This document shows positions 49,836 through 61,624 of a DNA stretch of 64,000 bases, one piece after another; positions within the stretch are counted from its first letter, which is position 1, and each line of letters opens with the position of its first letter. A model generated the notes under the pieces. It searched no databases. It saw nothing but the letters and a program-made list of their open reading frames with translations, and had not been told where the DNA came from. The position numbers and the translations under genes are program-made. The DNA is from Blasia pusilla. Its lineage: Eukaryota; Marchantiophyta; Marchantiopsida; Blasiales. The DNA lies in assembly GCA_050084515.1 (NCBI GenBank), contig CM114273.1, positions 37,944,001 to 38,008,000 of the forward strand, in the 5' to 3' direction.

Positions 49836-50500
49836 GATCGCTTCCCTTCTCTGCAATTGAAAAACCGTCAAAACTCTCCGCAGCAGCTCTCCCTCGAATC
49901 TTGGGAAATGGTGCGCAGCTGAACTGAAAGAAACGGGATGAATCGAAATGACGATAGCCTTCTTATCCAGAAAACCCTCCGAAGGGGTCCCGCTGAGTAT
50001 GACGTATGAATCCCTGTCAAGAGGGAACGGGGGAGACGCGTGTCAGTAGCGAGATCCGTCGGCCTCGAACTAACTGCAGTCCAGTCACCCGGGCTCAGAG
50101 TTCAAGAGCCGTCGATTCCGCCCAGGAGATGACTCCACACTCACGTTGCTCCTCCCTCAGCCACGTACGAAGAGAATTTTGTCGTCTTTCAGCTTCGCAC
50201 GCACCGACGTGTCTTAGGACCGGATCCCATGGACGGACGGCTCATGGAGGTGGTTCCCATGAGAAGCACGTATTAAATTAGTAAACAAACACTTCGTAAG
50301 TAGAAAAGATTTGTGTAATTCGATCTTAAGTATGGACTTATGGAAAAGTGTGTGCTTGATTTGTGGTGGTTCAAAACTAAAAAAAAAATCTTTGTTAGTA
50401 ATGGAGAAAACTTAGGAGATGTGAGTAGCTTGAAATTGAAACTTGGGAGATGTGAGTAGCTTGTAATTGAATATTTAGCTTAAATTGCAAGTTATTTGAG
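49836..50500. other. Region upstream of the phytocyanin gene
   Basis: It should include the promoter and 5' UTR. It is GC-richer to about 50260, then turns AT-rich. I cannot point to a TATA box with confidence. Confidence 0.35.
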
Positions 50501-50538
50501 TGGAATGCATAGGAATATTAAACTTGGACGATTGATCA

Positions 50539-50746
50539 TCTATATAATTGAAAAATAATGGGTTTACAAGAAACCCTCCTCGGTGTCCCCACACCTGTCT
50601 TTTTAAGGGTCTTCTATGATCGACATGTGTCTTTCTAAGGGTCCTCTATGATCTACATCTGTTCTCTTGAGACGAGAGATGCCATTTACAGATAATAATT
50701 AAATTAAGGGAATTCTTACACGTACATCTCACGAGCAACATACTAG
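50539..50746 (+). mobile_element. Complete non-autonomous Helitron-like element (208 bp)
   Basis: It begins A|TCTATATAATTG and ends AACATACTAG|T, inserted between A and T as Helitrons do. Subterminal CACGAGCAA could be a decayed hairpin. It is the type copy for related sequences at 47140-47340 and about 58330-58510. It has no coding capacity. Confidence 0.68.
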
Positions 50747-50759
50747 TGTATGTTAAATG

Positions 50760-53250
50760 CATGTTTGAAGTATAGTTATGAAGTGGAAAAAAGTAATACA
50801 ATTGTATCAATTGAATTACAAGTAATGGTAGTCTAAGATTACAATCATTTTATGAGAAAATGTAAATGTTTTAAAGATCACAAAAATCTGGTGTAGTTGT
50901 TTTTATGTACTGCTTTGTCTATCGTATTCTAAGTCTTTGGGAGTCCATATCACCACAAGAAAATCTAGCATGTCGTTAAAGTTCTATTGGAGCCAAGTAT
51001 TGAGATGACCTTCTCTATGGCTGATTGAGTGTTTTAGAAATGATATACTAAAGATCTTGCGGCTTTAAATGTTAATTGTAAATAAGGTGCATGCCCAAAA
51101 TGGTCAATGTTGGACTCGATGCTCAAATTTACACGATGCATCTGATACTATGTGAATGCCATCTATGGAATTTGAACTTGATTATATCCCTCCCTTGTGC
51201 AAGGGAAATAAACACAAACTGGATAAGAAAATATGTCATAATAATAGGTAAATTTAGAATGTAATAGGAAACTTTGCAATATAATATGATTGATAAGAGA
51301 AAGCATATGTCATGAGTAAAATTACGAAAATAGGGAATAAATTGCACTGTAGTTCAATTTCATATGATAGCTTGTAAATTATGATCAACCAACATAACAT
51401 AAAAGAAGCAAAGTGTGGTTATAGAGAATATAATATGAAGCAACATCAATCTCTTATTACCGGAGAGCGGGAAATATGACTAATATAGGTGTTGATCATG
51501 TACTAAAGAAAGAACGAGCAAACAATTATCTGAAAAATGTAGAAGAGAAATTTGGTGTCTATGATAGTATAGGTTGAGAGAATCCTTGCATAATTTTACC
51601 TATGTCTATAATACTAAAGGTGCAAAGTAGCATGAAAAAACACAAAATATTTGTAACATTAGATTTATAAAGGGCTTGTTGAAAGTTGAGAAGTTTCATG
51701 AACTCAGGCATGCAATAACGCTGGTCTAAAATACCAATGATGGACTGAATGTGATAAAAAAAAATGGCATGCAAACCAATCTTTGTCCAAAGTTTTCACA
51801 AAAAAAATTTCCTTTGCAAGGCATCACGCATATCTTGAATTTGAACATAATCTCGTTTAGATGCAAAACTACAAACGTAACCTGGATTGAATTATCAATA
51901 TTTGCAATTTAAGCTTACGATTACCCTAAACTAAATGCTCGATATCTTTGGAGAAGTCAAAAAATTTATCTTTTGAAGTTTTCAGTTGTTCCTTCACAGT
52001 CTCAAGAGTTAACAAGCTTGAATTATGGTTATCAAAAGTAGAATCTAACTATTAATCAAGTTCATATATCCGTGCAGATAATTGATCAAATTTTTCTTCA
52101 GCTTGATTAAATGTTGTAAATGCAATGGTATTGCATGGCGTGATGACTATTGATTTTTTTTCCTCTTATCTCCATCAATGTGTTCTTGAGGCAACCCAAG
52201 ACTTGTCACATAATTCACAGGATGAAATCTTCCACGATGACATGGTAGTCTGGTTTTGATTTGCTACTCCTGGGTCATGAAATGACACAAATATATTCCT
52301 GAGTAACATGAAAATGGTAAAATAATATTGAAATACAATATGTCCATGTTAGGAATTTGACAAAAATAGTATGTCAACATAAGGTTTCAAATGAAAGAAT
52401 AGTGATCATCAACAAATTGGAACTAAACAATTAGATAGTACAACTATAGGAAAGCAATTGAAAGACAACATAAACTATATTAATGTCACTAAGTACAAAT
52501 TACTAGAAGACATAAAGTAAAAGGCAAATATTTAGACCTCTAATAGCAAAAGATATGATTAAAATTCAAAGAAAATATAAGTTGGTGTTTTCCCAATCAA
52601 TTGTTAGAGTTGGAAGTGTTGAGTAATACACATAAAGGTAAAATTAATTTCTCTTAGAAGGTTTTCATGGAGAAAAAGTGGAATATAGAAGATCTATATC
52701 GACAAAAGGTATGATAATTACTTGTTTCACATTCAAAAGTGAGAGTTTCATATATTTTTATTGACATATCTCAATGTATATAGACAATAACCTGTACTAC
52801 TATAATGAGATAGTTAATATTCACAATTTATGAAATTAAAACAAGTATCAAATGCATGTAATATTTGTATTCTAACTGTAGCAAGATGAATGATATCAAA
52901 AGCAGCACATTTAATAAGCATGAATAGACATAACTTATGTTGACTACAAATGAAAATTCCAGTCAACAACAAATGTTACTGGTTTGCTAGTATTTTAGTA
53001 TTAGTCAATGAAAAAATTTAAATTATGATCTTTGAAATTATACTAATGGAAAATTGAAGACTCCGTAGTGCAAGTCTCTATGTAGATATCATGGGTAACA
53101 CGTAATTGATGAAAGAAGCCTGTAAGAAGTACATATCAGGGAATCCGTGTTTAGTATCCATTACAATGGAAATAAAAACAACAAAGTGCATAAATGTATC
53201 GTATGCACAAATGTTAGATTCTTACTTGAGATTCAAAGTTCTGAACAAGC
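50760..53250. other. AT-rich intergenic sequence with possible decayed coding pieces
   Basis: No open frame above about 72 aa. On the minus strand a coiled-coil-like stretch (FNQAEEKFDQLSARIYELD, about 52120-52060) and a short CHRGRFHPVNYVTSLGLP stretch (about 52240-52190) can be read, separated by stops. They might be remains of one gene with the fragment at 53257-53529. I do not recognise the family. Confidence 0.3.
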
Positions 53251-53256
53251 TTATTC

Positions 53257-53529
53257 TCATGCACGCTTGCGCTTGATGGGGGATGCAATTAGGCCACTAG
53301 CATCATAAGAATCATTTGTAACACCTTGGATTGGAGCATCACCTTGCGAGATTGAAGAATTCTAAGCTACACCAAAGCTTGAGATTTTGTTAGTAGTAAC
53401 ACTTGGAGTAGATGACACTATAATGATATCATAAAACTCTGGCAAGAAAGGAAGCTGATGTGGATTTTCAAGATCAATTGGGAGATGTTCAAACGCAAGC
53501 ACTTCTCTTGCATCACGGGCTGACTTCAT
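53257..53529 (-). pseudogene. Unrecognised protein fragment with a basic C-terminus
   Basis: A frame of 90 residues is readable with one in-frame TAG (53362-53364). It includes VLAFEHLPIDLENPHQLPFL before the stop and NDSYDASGLIASPIKRKRA at the end. The PIKRKR tail resembles a nuclear localisation signal. Fluent protein-like text with a single break suggests a former exon. Helitron-associated RPA-like genes are one possibility given the local Helitrons, but nothing shows this. Confidence 0.35.
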
Positions 53530-53818
53530 TCTATCAAAAACTTACTTAATAGTTATAAGTTCAAAATCATAAAAGAAGAAATGTTACAAGATTGGCATCA
53601 TGGCAAATATAGCAAGTAGTACATGTGGCGGGCCCATCCTTATTCATTCTATGGAATTTTGAATCCCACTCTTTGTAGAAAAATTTCTTAAGAAGCATAA
53701 CTCATGGGATACTATCATACTATTCTCACACTCACACACTACCATGGAGAACAAAAATTTACAATGAGAGAATGAATGGAGGTTGGTCCCCTTCTCAATT
53801 ATCTAGGCTAGGTACAAG

Positions 53819-53844
53819 AAACCCTAACCCTAATCCTAACCATA
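53819..53844. repeat. Short interstitial telomere-like repeat
   Basis: AAACCCTAACCCTAATCCTAA resembles two to three plant telobox units. Such short runs also occur in plant promoters. Confidence 0.6.
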
Positions 53845-54059
53845 GTCTCGAGTTAAACTAACTGTGATCAACTAATCATAGTTAAGATAATCATGCTGAA
53901 CTAACTAACCAAGATTAATCTTTCCTAATTCGTTTGAGTATTAGCAGTTTCGGTAAGCTAAACTATAACTCAACCTTCAATACTTTCCGTCAAGCTCATA
54001 TCGATATGATCTCTAACACATAAATTATTTCTAAATATCTCAAACTTACAGTGGAAAAA

Positions 54060-54262
54060 ATCCTCGGTTTTATGACTAGGTTTTATGACTTATACGAGTC
54101 ATATAGTCTCGATAAATGACTATAAATGACTAGTTACTCGTAGAGACACAAAAGCCAAGTCATATCTTCCACATAATTTGAATGACTAGCATGGTTTGCT
54201 GACATAGCATGAAAATATGACTCATATTAACATGAATCCTATGTCATATAGATGACATAGGA
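54060..54262. repeat. ATGACT-rich segment ending in a 26-base hairpin
   Basis: ATGACT or its complement occurs many times in about 200 bases at irregular spacing. It closes with an exact inverted repeat: TCCTATGTCAT, loop ATAG, ATGACATAGGA (54237-54262). This could be a subterminal-repeat region of a transposon. Confidence 0.65.
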
Positions 54263-54304
54263 ATTGAGCTGATGACATGGACTAAACAACAAAAACTTTT
54301 GTCG

Positions 54305-54640
54305 AACCATATGCCCCATCCTCCATCCGTCTATCCATTCCTCCATCGATGTGCCGCACCCTCTATATGTATCCCTTCCATCTTCCATTCGTCCATCAAT
54401 TTCGCTTGTCCATTCTAACTCCATCCATTCACCTCATCCGATCCGTCCATGCGCCCCACTCTCCATCCTTTCATCAACTCCTTCTCCATCCAAACTCCAT
54501 CAAATGATCCCATCTGTCAACCCCATCTATCCATTCTTCTCCCTCCAAACTCCATCCATCAACCTTACTTCATCCGTCCATGGAATCCATCCTCCAAGTA
54601 TTTATGAACTGTATCCCCATCCATCCATCCATGCGCCCCA
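54305..54640. repeat. Imperfect CCATC minisatellite
   Basis: CCATC, CTCCAT and CCATCCAT units repeat with drift across about 335 bases of the plus strand. The 109-aa frame across it is Pro/Ser/His low complexity and not a gene. Confidence 0.8.
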
Positions 54641-54889
54641 CCTTATATTCATTATCTTGGTTTACCAAAACATGTATTGAGCAAGATTCAAACCTCTACC
54701 ACTAGGCCCATAGTGGAGTCTTCTACTATTAGCCCACACATTTTTGTATGTACATGTGTAAAAAATTTAAATATACACAGAAATATCAATTTTCTTTTCT
54801 GCATATTTTACTTTATAAAACCACTATTTATATTATTTTGTCTAAAAATTAATTCTTATATTTATATTATTTTATTTTCAAGTCTTTAA

Positions 54890-55962
54890 GGAGCAAAAAA
54901 TCCATAAATATAATAATAAATAAGTGATTTAAAAATATTTGATAATATATGATACTAATTAAATCATTCATTTAATCTAATATGATAGTTTATTGGATCA
55001 TATGAAGTCTATAAAAATCTAATGATTATAAAATTGATCATTGGATTTAAAATAAAAAACCTTCTTGTATCAAATAAGAAAAATGGATTCAACTATTTTG
55101 TGTCGATGGGAGGATAATTCTTGATTCTAAATTTTAAAATAATGATATCATAAGATTAAGATGAAAATGCAAATGAGACTTGAAATATTTCTCCTTAACA
55201 TCCTCCATGTCTCTTTCTTCCTTCTTTCTTGATTCTTCTCTCCGAAAAGAAATGCATAAATCATATATTTTTGTCACAACATGTAATTGGGTCTTAAGAA
55301 CGAGACCAAAAAATTTCTCAAAATAACCATCCAAAGAGGGAATTAAAATTCTTAAACTTAAATTGGGTTTCCCAATTCTTGTCAGATCATGGAAGAATAA
55401 ATATAAAATCTGAATTGTTCAAGTGAGAGAAGGTCTTCACAACATAAAGTCCTCCAACTTTTAGCTCAATAAAATGGTGGGAACAAATGATATTTCAAGA
55501 TGAATATGAAAATGCTAAAAAGATTTAAAATATTTCCACTTAAAGTTCTCTTTTTTTTTGCATTGTCTCTTCTTTTTTTACCTTTCTCTCCAATCAAAAG
55601 TTCATGAATCATGCTACTTGATCATAATATGCAATTTGGTCGTAGGATCCAAGGCCAAAACGAAAATATTGAAATGATCGTCCAAGGAGGGAATTAAAAA
55701 TGGTAAATCCTAGAGAGTTCTGGTCATCCTCAAAATAAGATATAACAGGACTGAGGATAGACGCATGAGGACAAAAATAAGCTAGCGATATGATCATTTG
55801 AAACCAAATTAAGAAACTTGATATTTCAGATAAGGATAGTTTACTTTGCATTTCGAGAAGTGACTCTTTACCCCCTATTGCAAGTCAAGAGCCAAGAAGG
55901 TAACATGTGAGCGCAAGTCATTAAGAAAAAAACTTAGGGAGAGGGAAGGGATATACCTAGGG
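54890..55962. other. AT-rich intergenic sequence
   Basis: Only short frames. Two diverged copies of a passage about decayed minus-strand text (around 55330 and 55690, sharing GGGAATTAAAA and a TTGGTC/GACCAAA-type context) hint at an old duplication. No domain seen. Confidence 0.3.
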
Positions 55963-56125
55963 TGTCGTGTGCATACACATCGCTACACAACATACATCAC
56001 TGTCACCGAACACACACACAAACACGCACGATCCCATGCTAACTCATGGCATCCAAACACAGAGGCGAGAAGTACCAAAATATCCCCAATTAAAGTAAGA
56101 TCCAATCTATCTCACACCATAGCTC
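55963..56125 (-). repeat. LTR fragment (block P and start of Q)
   Basis: It starts TGTCGTGTGCATACACATCG and matches 883-1010 closely, then about 35 bases of block Q (AGTAAGATCCAATCTATCTC) before identity ends. Here P and Q are contiguous, as at 883, so the P/Q joint is not unique to the first copy. Confidence 0.75.
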
Positions 56126-56335
56126 TCAAAGGTGTGGCATGGGCCCCGCAATGGGTGCGGGATTTCTCAGTCCGGGTTGAGCCTATCCAATGGGGGCCAA
56201 GCCCGCATTGCGGGCCTGGTCGTGGGACTGTTGTGGGCCGCACAACATGTGCGGCTCCAAGTCTACGGGTGGGCTTTGGGGCGGGCTAGAGTATCTAGGC
56301 CCCCATGGACATGTTCGTCCATAGGACGAACATAA
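56126..56335. repeat. GC-rich block of short palindromes
   Basis: In AT-rich surroundings, about 200 bases hold CCCGCATTGCGGG, a CCGCACAACATGTGCGG palindrome and an exact hairpin ATGTTCGTCC-ATA-GGACGAACAT (56311-56333). It replaces the continuation of the LTR. It does not resemble rRNA or tRNA. Confidence 0.7.
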
Positions 56336-56601
56336 GACTGCAGATATGGACTTTTTCCGTGTGCAACCCTAATATTTAGAATATATGGATCCTAGGTTTG
56401 AGGCTCGGGAAATCCAAATTTTTTGAGGAAAAGTGGTAAATTATAAAATGTTGGCTTTCCCAATAGGTCTATAATTTGAAGGCTAGAAATGTTTAAAAGT
56501 AAGTAATAAGTATGAAAAATCACGCGTTTTTCATCTAGATTAGGATCAAATCTCTTGTGCCATGCCTTGCACACACCAAGATTTTTTTTCTCAAGAGAAA
56601 A

Positions 56602-56798
56602 TCTACATTATTATTGGAGAGTGCCCTTTCATTTTGTAAATTCCTCTCCTATTGACACTCGGCACTTTCATCTTGTGGAATCGCTCACCTTTTAAACCAA
56701 CGGGGTCTTTCAAAATTGATTTAAAGTTACATTTAAGAATTGTGAGAATTAATTATGGGAGGTAATGTAAACCGGTGCATCGCACGAGCTTATACTAG
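56602..56798 (+). mobile_element. Complete non-autonomous Helitron-like element (197 bp)
   Basis: It starts A|TCTACATTATTATTGG and ends with hairpin GTGC-ATC-GCAC, ACGAGCTTATA-type spacer and CTAG|T. The insertion between A and T, the TC start and the hairpin plus CTAG end are all Helitron hallmarks. A 3'-truncated relative is at 30838. Confidence 0.75.
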
Positions 56799-56799
56799 T

Positions 56800-58329
56800 A
56801 TCGTATGATGAATTTTTTTTCTTCGCCCACAAGATTAGAACACAAGTGAATAATTTCATTAAAAAAATGATATCTTAGGGAAATAGTGTGTGTTGAAAAT
56901 CAAGAAGGTTTACTCTCTAAATACAAGAATAGATGTGTTCATGATTAAATCATCATTATTATTTCACCTCCATTTAGAGAAAGTGAATTTTACTTCTGGA
57001 GTGTGAATTTTAGTCCCCATAAGCCACCCTCCTTCCACCCTTGAGTAAAAACTTAAAATTTGGAAACTTTATAATTCATTGTAATTTGGCAAACCCATAT
57101 ATGAAACAAATTTCCATAGATTTTTTAAAATTTAATATTTTCTCTTATGAGAATAATCCATATCCCTTTGTTTGTGATAGATTTTCATTTAACTAGAGAA
57201 AATATTTATCTTACTCATCGTACTTCTTAGAATTAGTATGAAAAAAATTGCTTTGAAGAGAATGTACTCCCAAACACCATGGTCGTCTTGGTAGCATATT
57301 GCCAAGAATTAATGATCACCTAACGTTGTCCACCGGAACATGTTTCACACACGTCAAAGTGTCATGGATAAGCTTCACAAGAAAATATCTCACGAGGAAT
57401 ATTTTCCAAAACCCTTTTATAAAAAATGCCCACACGAAATATTCAGCGGAAGTAGGTGTCTAAACGAAATGCCGAAAATTTATTTTTCAATGCTGAAAAC
57501 TCATGATTTCACCGTTTCTTTTCTGCATTATTTTTTAATCTCCATTCCTACCCGCCAAGACTTGTAGGGCTACTAAAGCGTAGGCAGCGGTTCGATGATG
57601 TACAAGGGTGACCATAATATTCTTCTTCTTGGTTACTCTAACGGCTGAAGAGTCCCCAACTTGGCCCATCATCGTCAAAGGGTCTTACGAAAATCATTCG
57701 TGGGGACGACGTAGTGTCTTGTACAACTCATATTCCGCTCATGGGCATGTTCGCCATTGTGGGCGAAGGACTCGTTCATGTGGATTGCCCAAGACGACAG
57801 AACAGCCTGATATGCCACTATTAAGTGCGTTATTCCGGCCTCAAGGGACGATTTACTTCACCCCAAAATAGGAGTTGATCCATAACTTTCACTCCCGTAA
57901 GAGTTCAGGCGTGTGGCTCTTGGTTTTTTATTACCTTTTTGGTACATTATTTAGAGGAGAAAAATATCTATATGAGTAAATGACACCCTCTTTCGACGAA
58001 TTTCTAGATACTATGGGATCTGGTTCCTAGTTGCAACGAAAGAGATATCCACCTTAACTTTGTGTTATGGTGATTTGGGGGCAAGGGAAGTGAAACCATC
58101 ACAATAAGGGAGAGTCCTTGGTCCTGCCATGTCCTAAAATGTCTCAAAGGGGATCCTTTGGCCCCAACCTGCATGAGACACACTCATTTGTTGTATCACC
58201 TATTAATTTCCTTTAAAAAAATGTATGTCTCATATGAGATGGATGACATCTATGTTCAAGTATATTTCAGACAAATTAAGTCAATGAAAAATGCAAAGCT
58301 CATTTCAGAATATTTGTCGTGAGAAATAT
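56800..58329. other. Intergenic sequence, no gene seen
   Basis: Frames up to 87 aa (57608-57871) without a recognisable domain. Otherwise AT-rich with no repeat that I could pair. Confidence 0.35.
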
Positions 58330-58510
58330 TGATATTTTTAACAAAGGATGGGTTTATACAATCCCTCCTCCCGCAAATGACACTTGTTCTTCAAGGGCCC
58401 CTCTCCCAGAAATTCGTGTAAATTAAATTAAAATAGAAGAAGAGAGCTAGGAAAAGCAGAATTTAAAAAAAAATCATGTATAGTCCTCCCATAGCACATG
58501 CAACTTACTA
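58330..58510 (+). mobile_element. Third copy of the 50539-type Helitron-like element
   Basis: GGATGGGTTTATACAATCCCTC and the end CACATGCAACTTACTAA match the start and end of 50539-50746. The terminus CTAA fits the CTRR rule. The left terminus is decayed. Confidence 0.5.
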
Positions 58511-58511
58511 A

Positions 58512-58600
58512 TCTATACTATTATGTGAGGAGCATTTTTCAAATGGAGACAACTAAGAGTTCACCATACATTTGGCATTTTAAGCCCATGAATGAGGCGT
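58512..58600 (+). mobile_element. Helitron-like 5' terminus
   Basis: A|TCTATACTATTATGTGAGG starts one base after the CTAA end of the previous element. No matching 3' end was found, so the right limit is arbitrary. Confidence 0.45.
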
Positions 58601-58899
58601 GGCATAACCGGGCGTCTAGGATTACAAGGAGCGTGCATTCACGGTCCCTCAAGGGTTATAATTAATATATGATTATCTTGAAATTGAATGTATGGTCTCA
58701 ATGGAGGACTCCCCTCAGTACATACTTATTCCTTCCTCTATGTGTTAGCATGATTTCTCTATCCAATACTTTTCCCTTAGTGTTAATTTTTCCTAAAAAG
58801 AATCAGTTTCCATACATTTTTATTTTGCATTTTCTTTTTAACGACACCACACAAAATTTCTAACAAAACTAAAAAAAAAAAAAAAAAAACAGTCGGATA

Positions 58900-60800
58900 A
58901 GCAGAATTGTTATCCGAATGTTATATGGACCCGATAATGAAAACTAACTTAAATGACGGGACATTTTCAATCGGGAACAGACGTGGAAATCCGCTTTTAT
59001 TTGAGACGCCCTAGTACGTCTCATAAGAGCGCCCATACTCCTCCTCCTCGTGCTTGACAACCGAAGGGTCCCAAGTCCCGTACCGTCTCCAGGGTACCTC
59101 GAGGATACCGTCGCTGATCTACGGTCATCTACCGTTCTCCACGGGAATGGTACGGGAGTCCCCAGTCCTGTCACCTGTGCTGCGGAGTAAGCGTCAAATC
59201 ATCATCACTGCTCCTCTCTGTCTGAGTCCGACAGTGGCTGGCGATGGTGGCGCTGAGTCGTCTCGCGCGTCTCTGGGTGCTGCTGAGTGCTGACATATTT
59301 GCTGAGGCGCCCGAGGTAGCCTATGAATTAGACCTTCGTCGCAACTTCGCAAGGTGCGTGCGAATGCGGAATCTGATCTCGTAAGGCTGGGTCGGCGGAT
59401 TCCTTTGGCCCCGCGTCGCCACTGTCTGACTGTCAGTAGGAGGGCCCGGACGGAGCCCGTATCCGTGGAGGTTGCAAGGCAGATAAGAGGCGACTCACCT
59501 GCTCCCACTCATAGGGCGTACCAGTGAGCTTCATATGAGCCATGGATTGTAGCTAGGGGAGTGGTAAATACGAGTTGCTTTTCCTGTGTCGTTGAGAGAG
59601 CACGTTCATGTTCCCGCTTGCGACCTCGTGTTCGGCGTTACTCGGGCATTTCTTCGCTAGTGTCGAACTGCGAGAGCTCTGGTGGTTGGATTGTGGGCCA
59701 GTGATCAACTTCAGGAAGCGATTGCGGAAAATGCAGGACGCAGGAAGTTTCTCTGCGGTGGAGAGCTCAAGGAGTGGAAGTCGAGTGGTTGCATCGGAGG
59801 CTGTAGTGCCATCGGAATGAAATGTCAGTAGCGGTCTGTCGGAGGTTCCTTATTGATTGATCCCGTCTACCGGTCGAATTTCAAGCCGCACAATTTCCAG
59901 TCTGGACAAAGCTCAGATCGGGCGGGAGAGCGGGAAAGAATGCTAGTGTTTGCGATTGCAGCAGAGATCGTATATGACTACTGGATCATGATACGGACAA
60001 TTGTAGGTCTAGCCGTGCGGCAGTCACCATTCCCGAGCCGCGTGAGGCGTCTCATGCTGCGAACGCTCGACGAGACCCCTCCTCCGTCTCTCCTCATGAT
60101 CTTTTTCTTCGTCATGTGAACCAGAAGAAACCTCGGCAAATAACCAGACATTCTCATAAGAAGCGGGCCTGGAATACACACTGGAAGGCGATGGTTTCTA
60201 GATCGTTTACCAGTTTAGCAATAGAGTTACAAAATCATAGCAGATGGATGGTAAAAGCGGACCTTAAGATTGTAGAAAAGCGGGTCCAGTAACCCGAGTC
60301 GATAAGTCTCGATTCAAACTTTGTACATGGAAATCTTATTAATTCACGAATTGTAAAAAGAGCCTCTGTCGCATAGAAGTCGTGCATGAAGCTTTTCATT
60401 GCGTTTCAATCTATGACAGTCCCCCGGTTTCTACGCCTCCATACGACGACGTATCCTGAGAACGACCGTCCACACACAGCGGCATTCCGAGTGACCTGAT
60501 AAGCACCAGTATCCGAGGCGGCCTTCAAATCCCCCAAGACTTCTCCAAATCTTCATCGCCTCATCGCCGTTCTATCGGTTCCCTCGTCTCCCTCGGCTGG
60601 GTCCTTCGAGCAGTTCCGAGCCTCCTTCCAGTCCCTCCTCCTGGCAAGGTGAACCCCTTTGATCCTCCATAGAACGAAGAACTACTGAACTGGACTGGCG
60701 GAGGTGAGCGTGCGGATTAGTAGAGGACGTGAATCCGTACAGGTGATTAGAGGCACGCGTCTGAAGGTTACGAAGTGTTTGAAAGTAAAATGCAATCCTC
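58900..60800. other. GC-richer intergenic block without an identified gene
   Basis: A change to higher GC with overlapping short frames on both strands. A minus-strand ATG opens MAHMKLTGTPYEWEQ (about 59543-59499), followed by GTGAGT, which looks like a short first exon, but I found no continuation. It is not rRNA. It may be a decayed retroelement. Confidence 0.35.
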
Positions 60801-60839
60801 TCATTGATAGATCTTCAGGGAAAGGAGAAAAACCGTGTT

Positions 60840-61581
60840 GGGCGGGCCCACTCATTTGAACACTCCCCACTGAGAATTCTTAGGAGTTCTTGGGACCGTG
60901 CAAAGAGTTATGGAGTACCTACTTGGTTAGCTTGGGGGAACAACTCCGCTCCTACGTGTGTCTTTCCTCAAATAATTTGTGTCTTCTCATTGTTATTAAA
61001 CATATGGTGTTGCCAAAAGCATCCATCTAACATTTTACTAAACCCTAAAGTCCACACACATTTAAGATCATGCTCCGAAAAGATATTCAATAATAGAATT
61101 TGAAGTAAGAAGGTAATGCTCTAACAAAAACATTCATAGTTCTCATTATAGAATAAAATCCATTCTTATCATGACAAGTTTGGGTTACATATTTGGAGGG
61201 AAAGCAAGACGATATCTTCATCATCTCATGGAAGGATGCTCGACAGAGGAAAAAGAGTTGACATTCCAAACTCCTTGAGATATACCCTCTCTCCTTAGTG
61301 AAGCTTTCTCCTCAATGACTTATGTACACATTTCACCTCCTTAGTCCTAGGATAGTGGGCGAAGGGACATTTTTCTCAACTAGAAAATGAACTCTATTTG
61401 AAATAGGTAGCTTGCATTAAATGGTGAGTTCCTAAACATAGTTCCAAATAAGCCTAAAAATTGGATAACTTGCATATTCAAGCTCATACGGTCAACCTAG
61501 ACTTCCCTATATCAACGTTCGACCTCCCTATGTACGTGAAGCATATACGCTCTGTTCCACTATATAAAAAAAATGTAACGA
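60840..61581 (-). repeat. Diverged LTR of the Ty3/gypsy superfamily seen at 883
   Basis: Passages such as AAATGGTGAGTTCCTAAACATAG and CCAAATAAGCCTAAAA align with block Q (1760-1830), and the end AAAATGTAACG corresponds to GACGTGACA. It is directly followed by a new LTR start, TGTCACATGCATACACATTG (61583), the same end-to-start joint as at 1946/1949. The left limit is approximate. Confidence 0.5.
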
Positions 61582-61624
61582 TTGTCACATGCATACACAT
61601 TGCTACACAATATATATATTAGTA

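Noticed and set aside
54305-54680. 109-aa plus frame
   Set aside because: It translates a CCATC minisatellite.
58900-60200. Possible rRNA or tRNA because of higher GC
   Set aside because: No conserved rRNA stretches and no tRNA T-arm pattern could be found.
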